Below are positions 1-5,073 of a stretch of 5,107 bases of DNA, one piece after another (the stretch's first letter is position 1; the number at the start of each line of letters is the position of its first letter). The stretch covers positions 1-5,107 of the forward strand of contig JANWVS010000203.1 in assembly GCA_025056835.1 (NCBI GenBank). The letters are read 5' to 3'. This DNA comes from Gemmataceae bacterium. GTDB lineage: Bacteria > Planctomycetota > Planctomycetia > Gemmatales > Gemmataceae. The notes beneath the pieces are model-generated. The model worked only from the letters and a program-made list of their open reading frames with translations. It did not search any database and was not told the DNA's origin. The position numbers and the translations under genes were made by a program.

Positions 1-890
1 CGCGTGCGCACCGTGGCGCTGGCGATGTGCGGGACGACGATGACGTTGGGCAGCCGCAGCAGCGGATGGTCGGCGGGCAACGGCTCCGGATCGGTGACAT
101 CCAGGCCGGCGGCGAAGATCGTGCCCGCTTGTAAGGCGGCGGTCAGCGCGGCGGTATCCACCAGGGGACCGCGGGCCGTATTGATGAGCACGGCGGTCGT
201 TTTCATCTTCGCCAGGGCGGCGGCGTTGATCAGGCCGCGGGTCGTTTCGTTAAGGTCGGTGTGCAGCGAAACGAAGTCGGACTCGCGCAGCAGCGTGTCG
301 AGATCGACCCGCCGGGCGCCTAGTTCTGCTTCGGCCCGCGGGTTGGCGACGACATCGTGGTACAACACGTTCATGTTCCAGCCGCCGCGACAGCGCTGGG
401 CAAGGGCAAAACCGATGCGGCCCATGCCGATGACGCCGAGCGTGCGGCCGGCCAGGTCCTGGCCGAGGTGTCCCAGCGGCTCCCACGTCTTCCACAGCCC
501 GGCGAGCGTGTAGCGGTGGCCGTCGACGATCCGCCGCGCCGCCGCGATGAGCAAGGCAAAGGCCATGTCGGCCGTGGCGTCGGTCAGCACGCCGGGCGTA
601 TTGCCGACGCGGACGCCCCGGGCCGTGCAAGCCTTGACGTCGATGTTGTTGAATCCCACCGCGAAATTGCTGACGACCTTGAGCCGCGGCGCTGCGTCAA
701 GCAAGGCGGCGTCGATCGTGTCGGTGAGCAAGGATATCAGACCCTCACAATCGGCGGCTTTGCGGCGCAACACCTCGGCCGGCGGCGGCAGGGGATCGGG
801 CCAAACGTCGGCGTCGCAGACGTCGCGGATCAACTTCAGCCCCGTCTCGGGTATGATGCGCGTGACGAAGACTTTGGGTTGGCTGGCCAT
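1..890 (-). CDS. D-2-hydroxyacid dehydrogenase (glyoxylate/hydroxypyruvate reductase type), 3' end cut by window
   Basis: Predicted cytosolic NAD(P)H-dependent reductase of 2-oxoacids such as glyoxylate or hydroxypyruvate. It has 296 complete codons from ATG 888-890; family members are usually about 320-335 residues, so only the last few dozen are missing. Seen: a GyaR-like N-terminus (KVFVTRIIPETG, residues 6-17), the substrate-domain stretch NFAVGFNNID (75-84), the NTPGVLTDATAD motif (97-108), and the Rossmann motif GMGRIG (155-160). The family catalytic triad is present: Arg240 in NTARG, Glu269 in DPEPL and His288 in PHIAS. An acidic Asp179 closes the second Rossmann strand (LYHD), which by family knowledge favours NADH over NADPH. 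No strong ribosome binding site precedes the ATG, but the alignment with GyaR-type N-termini supports this start. It lies 143 bases downstream of the SMP-30 gene on the same strand. Family is certain; exact substrate is inferred. Confidence 0.93.
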   Translation of the reverse strand, partial: MASQPKVFVTRIIPETGLKLIRDVCDADVWPDPLPPPAEVLRRKAADCEGLISLLTDTIDAALLDAAPRLKVVSNFAVGFNNIDVKACTARGVRVGNTPGVLTDATADMAFALLIAAARRIVDGHRYTLAGLWKTWEPLGHLGQDLAGRTLGVIGMGRIGFALAQRCRGGWNMNVLYHDVVANPRAEAELGARRVDLDTLLRESDFVSLHTDLNETTRGLINAAALAKMKTTAVLINTARGPLVDTAALTAALQAGTIFAAGLDVTDPEPLPADHPLLRLPNVIVVPHIASATVRT

Positions 891-946
891 GGCTGGCAAC
901 TTCGCTGGACTTTCGCCGACCTTGGCATCTTAGGCGCGGCCCCCTC

Positions 947-992
947 CCGCGGCGCACACCGCGCACCCTGCGGGCCGCACGCCGCGCCGCGG
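947..992. repeat. GC-rich 9-base inverted repeat between the two minus-strand genes
   Basis: CCGCGGCGC at 947-955 is the exact reverse complement of GCGCCGCGG at 984-992, separated by 28 bases. It lies in the spacer between the SMP-30 stop and the dehydrogenase start. There is no T-run after it on either strand, so it is not a classical intrinsic terminator. In such GC-rich sequence a chance origin is quite possible. Confidence 0.4.
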
Positions 993-1009
993 TGCCCGAC
1001 AGCGCCGGT

Positions 1010-1024
1010 GTTGCCCCCGGCAAC
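1010..1024. repeat. Short perfect hairpin just after the SMP-30 stop codon
   Basis: GTTGCC (1010-1015) and GGCAAC (1019-1024) form a 6-base stem with a 3-base loop. It begins 9 bases beyond the stop codon of the minus-strand SMP-30 gene (1034-1036). No U-tract follows on the minus strand. It could stabilise the 3' end of the transcript or be a weak, Rho-assisted stop. The structure is seen; the function is inferred. Confidence 0.35.
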
Positions 1025-1033
1025 GTGGGGTAC

Positions 1034-1957
1034 TTATTTCTTCTTCGGCAGGATGGTCAGGCCGGTGACGCCGGGCAGCTCGATGCGGAATACGGCCCCG
1101 GCGCCGGCCTCCGCGCCCAGTCCCCCGGTGATGTACAGCACGTTCATGTCTTTGCCGGAGAAGCCGACATTGCTCGTCGTCAGGTTGCCGCCGGGGTAGC
1201 GGCGAATCAGTTTGCCTTCGGGGTTCAACACCTGCACTTGGCGCATGCCGTAGTGGGCGACGTACAGGTTGCCGTCGCTGTCCAGGCACATGCCGTCAGG
1301 CTGGTTGTCGATCTGGTCGCCCTGCTTTTCGGGCAATTCGGCGAAGACCTTGAGCGGTCCGAGCTTGCCCGGAGCCAGCACGTCGTAGACGAGGATGCGA
1401 TTCTTCTTGCTTTCGGCCACGAACAGGCGTTTGCCGTCGGGAGTCAGCACGATGCCGTTGGGAAAGGCCAATCCTTTGTCGCACAGGTGAGTGCGGCCGT
1501 TCTTATCGACATAGTGGATGGTGCCGATCAGTTTTTTGTCGTCGCTGCCGCCCGGGTCGGTGAAGTAGAAACCGTCGTTGGGCGTGTCGAGGGTGAGGTC
1601 GTTGGGAGCGCGCAGCGGTTGGCCGTCGCACATCGACGACGCCTGGCCCAACAGGTGGCCGTTGGCGTCGAGCTTGAGCACGGCATTGAAACCCGCGTCG
1701 CACACCAGATGGCTGCCGTCGGCGAGGATCTTGTGGCCGTTGGGCGCTCGCATCTTGACCCAGGTCCAGTGCTTGCCGGCCGGCGTGAACTTGGTGATCT
1801 GATCGCCGTGGGAAATATAACCGTAGCCCTCGTGGTCGAAGACGACGCCTTCGCAATAGTGCGGCACCTCGAACAGTTTGACGATCTTGACTTTGTTCTC
1901 CGCCGGCGGTTGCGCCGCCGCCAGCGGCACCAGACCGAGAATCCAACAGGCACGCAT
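1034..1957 (-). CDS. Secreted SMP-30/gluconolactonase-like beta-propeller protein
   Basis: A 307-residue protein of the SMP-30/gluconolactonase/LRE family: six-bladed propellers that bind a divalent metal and often hydrolyse sugar lactones. The N-terminus MRACWILGLVPLAAAQ is a short signal peptide with probable cleavage after Ala15, so the protein likely acts in the periplasm or outside. Residues matching the family metal and substrate sites are visible: Glu36 in YCEGVVFD, Asn119 in RAPNDLTLD, Asn167 in FPNGIVLTPDG and Asp221 in QPDGMCLDSDGNLYVA. Repeated D-G-x-L/Y-hydrophobic strands mark the blades (for example 173-181 and 226-234). The start was chosen because AAAGGAG (complement of 1966-1972) lies 8 bases upstream and the signal peptide begins there. 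The same frame stays open upstream to 2278, but that extension runs across the EF-P gene. The dehydrogenase lies downstream on the same strand, suggesting sugar-acid metabolism. Lactonase activity is inferred; many family members are uncharacterised. Confidence 0.9.
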   Translation of the reverse strand: MRACWILGLVPLAAAQPPAENKVKIVKLFEVPHYCEGVVFDHEGYGYISHGDQITKFTPAGKHWTWVKMRAPNGHKILADGSHLVCDAGFNAVLKLDANGHLLGQASSMCDGQPLRAPNDLTLDTPNDGFYFTDPGGSDDKKLIGTIHYVDKNGRTHLCDKGLAFPNGIVLTPDGKRLFVAESKKNRILVYDVLAPGKLGPLKVFAELPEKQGDQIDNQPDGMCLDSDGNLYVAHYGMRQVQVLNPEGKLIRRYPGGNLTTSNVGFSGKDMNVLYITGGLGAEAGAGAVFRIELPGVTGLTILPKKK

Positions 1958-1965
1958 AACGTAGG

Positions 1966-1972
1966 CTCCTTT
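1966..1972 (-). promoter_or_regulatory. Shine-Dalgarno site of the SMP-30 gene
   Basis: The complement reads AAAGGAG, near-ideal anti-16S pairing, 8 bases before ATG 1957. It decides the start at the signal peptide over the upstream in-frame codons. Confidence 0.8.
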
Positions 1973-2080
1973 GCGGGAGGCACAGGGGTGGACAGAGTTG
2001 CAACATAGGAGAAACGAACCAAGCTGCCAAGCACTGCCCTCCGGCCGCAAGGTTCTCCCCGGCTCATGCGGTGCTTCGCC

Positions 2081-2107
2081 TTGCTTTTCCTTTTGTCCGC
2101 CGATAAA
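2081..2107 (+). promoter_or_regulatory. Weak sigma70-like promoter candidate for EF-P
   Basis: TTGCTT (2081-2086) resembles a -35 box and GATAAA (2102-2107) a -10 box, with a 15-base spacer, shorter than the preferred 17. The run of A after it is the only AT-rich patch upstream of the EF-P gene, which fits strand opening. The expected transcript start would leave a leader of about 55 bases. Planctomycete promoters are poorly conserved, so this is a suggestion only. Confidence 0.25.
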
Positions 2108-2153
2108 AAACCAGTGCCCTGCGCCGCCCTCCGGGGCTGCGGCCCACGACGTG

Positions 2154-2159
2154 AGAGGA
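2154..2159 (+). promoter_or_regulatory. Shine-Dalgarno site of EF-P
   Basis: AGAGGA ends 9 bases before ATG 2169. This favours 2169 over the nearby in-frame ATG codons at 2175, 2178 and 2184, and over the long open stretch upstream. Confidence 0.7.
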
Positions 2160-2168
2160 TCCTGTGCC

Positions 2169-2747
2169 ATGCCGATGATGAAGATGCGCGACGTCAAGGT
2201 CGGCGAAGCGATCATGTACAACAACGAGGTCTGGCTCATTTTCGATCGCCACGAGCAGACCCGCGGCAATTTGCGCACCTATTGGCAAATCAAGCTCAAG
2301 CATTTGGAGCGCGGCAACGTCGTCGAACAACGCTTCTCGCCCGACGACAACGTCGAGAAGATCATCCTCAACCGTCAGGAATACGAATATCTCTATCGCG
2401 ACGGCGACCACTACGTCGTCATGGATCCCCAATCGTTCGAGCAAACCTACGTGCCGGTCAGCATGGTGCCTGAGGCGCAACAAGCGTTCATGGTCCCCAA
2501 CATGCGTCTGCATTTGCTCAAGGTCGATGATAAAATCGTTCAGGTCGAATTGCCGCAGATCGTGGAAGTCGAAATCATCGACGCCCCGGAAGGCGCCCGC
2601 GGGGACACCGCCACGGCCGTCACCAAGCTGGCGACGATCGAAACCGGCGCCCAAGTCCGCGTACCCGGCCACATCCGCAAAGGCGACCGCGTGAAAATCC
2701 GCGTCGAAGACGGCGAGTTTCGCGGTCGTGTTGGCCAAGGCGCATGA
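2169..2747 (+). CDS. efp: Elongation factor P, with an Arg-tipped loop
   Basis: A 192-residue translation factor, close to the usual 185-190. EF-P binds the ribosome between the P and E sites and rescues stalling at polyproline. Three domains are visible: the KOW-like N-terminal domain (about 1-66, DVKVGEAIMYNNEVWLI), the central OB domain (about 67-130, YLYRDGDHYVVMD and LPQIVEVEI) and the C-terminal OB domain (131-192). The last contains the family signature from Lys153 to Gly172 (KLAT, ETGAQVRVP) and ends GEFRGRV. The odd feature is the domain I loop that reaches the peptidyl-transferase centre: it reads QTRGN (30-34), with Arg32, rather than the K-P-G-K-G of E. coli EF-P. The R-G-x4-Y spacing resembles YeiP/EfpL proteins. 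No EpmA, EpmB or EarP modification gene is in this window. It appears monocistronic, with divergent genes to the left. Family certain; the subgroup is a judgement from the loop. Confidence 0.95.
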   Translation: MPMMKMRDVKVGEAIMYNNEVWLIFDRHEQTRGNLRTYWQIKLKHLERGNVVEQRFSPDDNVEKIILNRQEYEYLYRDGDHYVVMDPQSFEQTYVPVSMVPEAQQAFMVPNMRLHLLKVDDKIVQVELPQIVEVEIIDAPEGARGDTATAVTKLATIETGAQVRVPGHIRKGDRVKIRVEDGEFRGRVGQGA

Positions 2748-2938
2748 AAATCGAACAGCCGCCGTTTCAGTTTTCCCCAGGCGACGAAGCTGGACGGTAA
2801 TTAACAAAATCGCACAACCTAAGTCCCAGCAATAGGTTGTGACATATCAACCCATCCCCAAGTCCGCTCGCCGGCATTTCTGGCCCTGTTTTTGCAAATC
2901 CCTCAGTCGATCTCGTTCATCGCTTCGGGGGACCAGCC
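2748..2938. other. Non-coding spacer after EF-P
   Basis: These 191 bases contain the perfect inverted repeat at 2813-2841 and an AT-rich patch (2798-2810). I see no credible gene. An open frame from 2839 to 3042 gives an Arg/Ser/Pro-rich peptide with no family features and was not accepted. Confidence 0.5.
2813..2841. repeat. Perfect 9-base inverted repeat downstream of EF-P
   Basis: CACAACCTA (2813-2821) and TAGGTTGTG (2833-2841) are exact reverse complements around an 11-base loop. It begins 65 bases after the EF-P stop. On the plus strand no T-run follows (ACATATCAA). On the minus strand the stem is followed by CGATTTTG, a weak U-tract. It could end the EF-P transcript, act bidirectionally, or be an operator-like dyad for the downstream ORF. 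Confidence 0.5.
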
Positions 2939-3178
2939 ATGCTTGCCATCCACCGATCCAGCCAACAGCGTTTTCGGCCGAGCTTACGATTGAACAAGCC
3001 TTCGCTTCTCGACCCCGGCTTGGTCGGCGACCCGTGGATTGACGATTGTTACCTGCCTAACTGTCTGATCGTTCATCTCAACAATCAACCCATTTCCCTC
3101 GTCGCGGGCACGCCCATGGACCAGGCGGCCATGAACCAGACGTTGTTCCGCATGCGCTGTCGATATCCGCGGGCGTAA
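2939..3178 (+). CDS. Unrecognised 79-residue hypothetical protein
   Basis: I do not recognise this protein. It starts at an ATG preceded by GGGGGA (2927-2932, 6 bases away), a usable ribosome binding site. The N-terminal third is basic (RSSQQRFRPSLRLNK). The middle has a more protein-like, mixed hydrophobic stretch (DPWIDDCYLPNCLIVHLNN, 31-49). The end is GTPMDQAAMNQTLFRMRCRY. There is no signal peptide or membrane segment. Its TAA (3176-3178) lies about 10 bases before the presumed left end of the degraded insertion sequence, so the IS does not interrupt it. It could be a small lineage-specific gene, or a leftover of a larger decayed gene. A chance ORF in GC-rich DNA cannot be excluded. Confidence 0.35.
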   Translation: MLAIHRSSQQRFRPSLRLNKPSLLDPGLVGDPWIDDCYLPNCLIVHLNNQPISLVAGTPMDQAAMNQTLFRMRCRYPRA

Positions 3179-3239
3179 CTAGCTCTTCGGGTGGTGTTTG
3201 AACAAAGTAGTTAAACTAGGGCCTTCTTCGTCTACGGGC

Positions 3240-3245
3240 GGGAGG
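3240..3245 (+). promoter_or_regulatory. Shine-Dalgarno site of the transposase remnant
   Basis: GGGAGG lies 6 bases before ATG 3252, choosing this start over the in-frame TTG at 3198. The resulting N-terminus MSRITVTLEVDTPEQAALV matches how ISKra4 transposases begin. Confidence 0.65.
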
Positions 3246-3251
3246 CCGATT

Positions 3252-4042
3252 ATGTCCAGGATCACGGTTACTTTGGAAGTCGATACCCCCGAACAGGCAG
3301 CGCTGGTGCGTCAGTTTCATGCCTTCCTTCAGGAGATGCGGCAGCTGGCGTCGACGGCGCCGGCGGGCCCTATCATCGACGTGTGCGAGACGGCGGTCCT
3401 GATCACGGCGATGCTGCCGGTGACGCTGAGCAAAGTGGCGTTGCCGCAGGCATGCCATCGCCACGGCCGGCGGCTGGCGGCCTGGCAGACCAAGAAAAGC
3501 CACGCGCCGGAGGTGTTCGCTCAGGCGGTGGGAGACGTGGAGTTCACAATCGACGCCGGCAAGGTCAACACGCTGGAAGAGGGCTGGAGGGACCTGAAAA
3601 TCGCGGCTTTTCAGCAGCGAAAGCGTGCGAAGCCGGCCACGCCCGCGAAATGGATTACTCGTTCCCTGCCGGCGCCGACGGCGCGGAAGCCCGCGCGTTT
3701 TTGGAACGCGGTCGGGCGGCGCTGCTGGAGGGGGATTGGTCAGGGCTGTGCCAACTGGTCAACGCGGAATATGCCCAAGGGGACACGGAGCCGCGTCGCG
3801 CGGCTTTGGAAAAGCTGGTGGGGTACGTCGCGAAACACAAGTCGCGGCTGGCGTATCGGCAGCGGCTGGCGGTCGGCCAGACGATTGGCAGCGGCAGCGT
3901 CGAAGGCTGGGCCAAGACGCTCGGCTTGCGGCTGAAAGCACGGGGAGCGCGGTGGCGGCACAAGAACGTGGCGGGGATGTCCGCGCTCTTCTGCGTCCGC
4001 AGCGGCAGCCAGTGGCCAGCCTGCTGGTCCCGCGCTTCATGA
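3252..4042 (+). pseudogene. ISKra4-family transposase, internally deleted and frameshifted
   Basis: DDE-type transposase remnant in two frames. The first part runs from ATG 3252 to about 3683 (about 144 residues). It carries the N-terminus MSRITVTLEVDTPEQ, the stretch CHRHGRRLAAWQ, the acidic motif FTIDAGKVNT (Asp codon 3552-3554), EEGWRDLKIAAF, and ends in RSLPAPTA. The family continues in another frame from about 3686 to the stop at 4040-4042: ARAFLERGRAALLEGDW, RRAALEKLVGYVAKH, then IGSGSVEGWAKT (Glu codon 3902-3904), LRLKARGARWRHKNV and a Trp-rich end. From memory of intact members, about 100 residues holding the second catalytic Asp (DGAEWIWN-like) and the following His-rich helix are missing at the junction near 3675-3690. 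The distance from N-terminus to first Asp is also short, suggesting a second, in-frame deletion around 3395-3420. Inactive. A programmed frameshift is unlikely because family sequence is lost at the junction. Confidence 0.82.
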
Positions 4043-4073
4043 CAGAGACCCCAAAGATCGGTGGCCACACCCG

Positions 4074-4747
4074 GTTTGGCAATTTTTCCTTGTTTTTGCT
4101 CGACAACCGAGGAGCAACCCAGTTACTTTCGGTACACCTTCACAATCGGCTATGGTTCTACCAAGGGCATGTGGGTCGGTCGGGCATTAGCCGTCGACCG
4201 TGACGCTGACGCGAACGGCAACTGGGAGATTTGGCCGAACCTTCTGGAAGCGGCCTACCGGGCCTGGATCGGCTGGGCGGACCTGAACAACGGCGGCGAC
4301 ACCGCCACAGCATGGCAGCATTTGACCGGTCGACCGGCTGAGATCCTGTCAACCAACGATTTCACCGCGGGACAGCTCCGCACCCGGATTGAAGAGGCAT
4401 GGAATGCGGGGAAGAAAATCGTCCTCGATACTTGGGGCAAGGACAAGAAAGATAATTGGAACCTGCCCGGAAACCATCGAGATGCCGACGCGGGAGAGAG
4501 ACTTCCCTATCGCTCAGATACGAGTGACCTATGTTCGTACATCAGGGTGACCGGTGTGGCCCGAGTGAAGCCCGGCGACGTGCTGGTGAACGGTGAGAAC
4601 GGCGACAAGGGCTATCGGATTCGCAAGATTGTGCCGGCCAATGCGAAGACCGGCGTGATCGGCTGGGTGGAGATGGATCCGAAAGCGATTGTGGGCGAGG
4701 CGTTGGCCAAAGAGCCCCGCGCCATCCGACCCGTGGAGAAGAGGTGA
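4074..4747 (+). pseudogene. Headless calpain-like (peptidase C2) fragment with foreign C-terminal segment
   Basis: Open frame entering from the IS end and stopping at TGA 4745-4747. Recognisable part: RYTFTIGYGSTKGMWVGRAL, DRDADANGNWEIWPNLLEAAYRAW, then LNNGGDTATAWQHLTGR. This matches the calpain pattern in which Trp-x-x-LLE-x-AY and an LTG motif precede the second catalytic half. A Gly-Asn-His at codons 4469-4477 (LPGNH) sits where the catalytic His motif (usually H-A-Y) is expected. After this His the family pattern stops. There is no HAYxV and no NPWG, and a different sequence follows: VTGVARVKPGDVLVNGENGDKG (about 4543-4608), then GWVEMDPKAIVGEAL. It resembles the pGDlLv...GkAl segments of some phage or surface proteins. 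The catalytic Cys region upstream is absent, with IS sequence in its place. No good start codon or ribosome binding site precedes the conserved part. Probably a decayed chimera; the calpain call is moderate and the C-terminal call is weak. Confidence 0.55.
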
Positions 4748-4866
4748 ACAGCGTCTGGCAGGTACAAAGTTGGGTCTGGGCGTGGCCCGCGGCTGTCTAC
4801 AGCAAATCGGAGAGGGAAGGCAAATCTACACTACCGTCAAGTCCGATGGGCGCGTGTCGCCCATGA
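4744..4866 (+). CDS. Possible 40-residue ORF overlapping the previous stop
   Basis: GTG 4744-4746 overlaps TGA 4745-4747 of the calpain-like frame (GTGA). GGAG (4735-4738) lies 5 bases upstream, the arrangement typical of translational coupling. The peptide is Trp-rich and hydrophobic at first (VWQVQSWVWAWPAAVYSKSE) and then Ser/Pro-rich, stopping at 4864-4866. I recognise nothing in it. It may be the start of a decayed downstream gene, or chance. Confidence 0.22.
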   Translation: MNSVWQVQSWVWAWPAAVYSKSEREGKSTLPSSPMGACRP

Positions 4867-4958
4867 TGAGGCCTGGACCTTCCAGAAGGGCGGTGAAGCG
4901 GTCCATCCCGTTATGAGTTGGAACGCCTGATTCTGGCGGAACCGTAGCTGGTTGGGAA

Positions 4959-4972
4959 GGGCGACCTCGCCC
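4959..4972. repeat. GC-rich hairpin
   Basis: GGGCGA (4959-4964) and TCGCCC (4967-4972) are exact reverse complements with only 2 bases between, so the inner pair must open to make a loop. No T-run follows. It sits at the border where the AT-rich stretch begins and could contribute to Rho-type 3' end formation. Confidence 0.35.
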
Positions 4973-4978
4973 GCAGCG

Positions 4979-5047
4979 ATAGGTCTTTCAGTTAGACTAT
5001 AGGTCGATTTTCTATGTTCCCTTTTCCAAAGGGTTTTTCGATAGGTC
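4979..5047. repeat. Three direct copies of ATAGGTC
   Basis: ATAGGTC occurs at 4979-4985, 4999-5005 and 5041-5047. The first and third copies extend to CGATAGGTC. Start-to-start distances are 20 and 42 bases, close to two and four helical turns, so the copies would face the same side of the DNA. They lie upstream of the candidate start codon at 5074. A regulator-binding array is possible but not shown. Confidence 0.5.
5019..5038 (+). terminator. Intrinsic terminator-like hairpin with T-run
   Basis: CCCTTT (5019-5024), loop TCC, and AAAGGG (5028-5033) form a 6-base stem followed directly by five T (5034-5038). This is the form of a Rho-independent terminator on the plus strand, with a short stem. 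It would end transcripts from the calpain-like/IS region, or act as a leader attenuator for the gene that may begin at 5074. On the minus strand no T-run follows. Confidence 0.55.
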
Positions 5048-5073
5048 CACTGGAAGTTGTTCGCCGGATAAGC

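Larger units (their letters stand above)
1958..2168. other. Divergent intergenic region between SMP-30 and EF-P genes
   Basis: These 211 bases must hold the promoters of both outward-facing genes. Apart from the two ribosome binding sites and a weak promoter-like pair on the plus strand (2081-2107), I see no clear operator or palindrome. The segment is mixed: GC-rich blocks around 2041-2052 and 2125-2150 flank a pyrimidine-rich stretch near 2078-2098. Confidence 0.6.
3188..4073 (+). mobile_element. Degraded ISKra4-family insertion sequence
   Basis: The element is defined by its transposase remnant (3252-4042). Probable ends are CGGGTG (3188-3193) and CACCCG (4068-4073), exact inverted 6-mers just outside the coding region. 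Alignment of the ends beyond this is poor, so the borders are approximate. No clear target-site duplication is visible. About 0.9 kb remains, shorter than the roughly 1.4 kb or more I would expect for an intact member, matching the internal deletions in the transposase. A 5-base-arm palindrome, TAGTTAAACTA (3208-3218), lies just inside the left end and may be part of a transposase or promoter site. It cannot move on its own. Confidence 0.6.
4748..5073. other. Decayed or non-coding tail, turning AT-rich
   Basis: From 4748 to about 4920 no frame is convincing. The frame of the calpain-like fragment reopens after its TGA and runs to 4915-4917, ending RVAHDEAWTFQKGG and VHPVMSWNA, which looks protein-like and may be leftover coding sequence. 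From about 4975 the composition becomes clearly AT-rich and carries three ATAGGTC copies, the terminator at 5019-5038 and a possible start codon at 5074. No RNA gene was recognised. Confidence 0.5.

Noticed and set aside
357..1199. Plus-strand open frame (280 codons) across the dehydrogenase and spacer
   Set aside because: It is a shadow of two genes and crosses their spacer. The composition is Arg/Ala/Pro-rich with no motifs.
992..2008. Long plus-strand open frame (338 codons) opposite the SMP-30 gene
   Set aside because: It is the antisense mirror of a clear propeller gene in GC-rich DNA. It is rich in Val/Ala/Gln/His from reverse-complement codons and shows no family motifs.
1971..2168. 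Upstream extension of the EF-P frame
   Set aside because: EF-P proteins begin near the DVKVG motif. The added residues have no homology pattern, and the ribosome binding site fits 2169.
1958..2278. N-terminal extension of the SMP-30 frame up to 2278
   Set aside because: The extension would overlap the EF-P gene and its ribosome binding site, while a strong ribosome binding site and a signal peptide mark 1957.
2064..2807. Minus-strand open frame (247 codons) opposite EF-P
   Set aside because: It mirrors the EF-P codons (Asp/Val/His-rich), has no domain features, and EF-P is unmistakable on the other strand.
3188..4073. Target-site duplication around the IS
   Set aside because: The flanks (CTCTT to the left, GTTTGG to the right) do not match at the borders I propose; either borders are off or the site has decayed.
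3655..4106. Minus-strand open frames across the IS
   Set aside because: They are mirrors of the transposase C-terminal part, which is clear on the plus strand.
4959..5005. tRNA or small structured RNA at the start of the AT-rich tail
   Set aside because: There is a GC hairpin, but no cloverleaf arms, no T-loop consensus and no acceptor pairing could be found.
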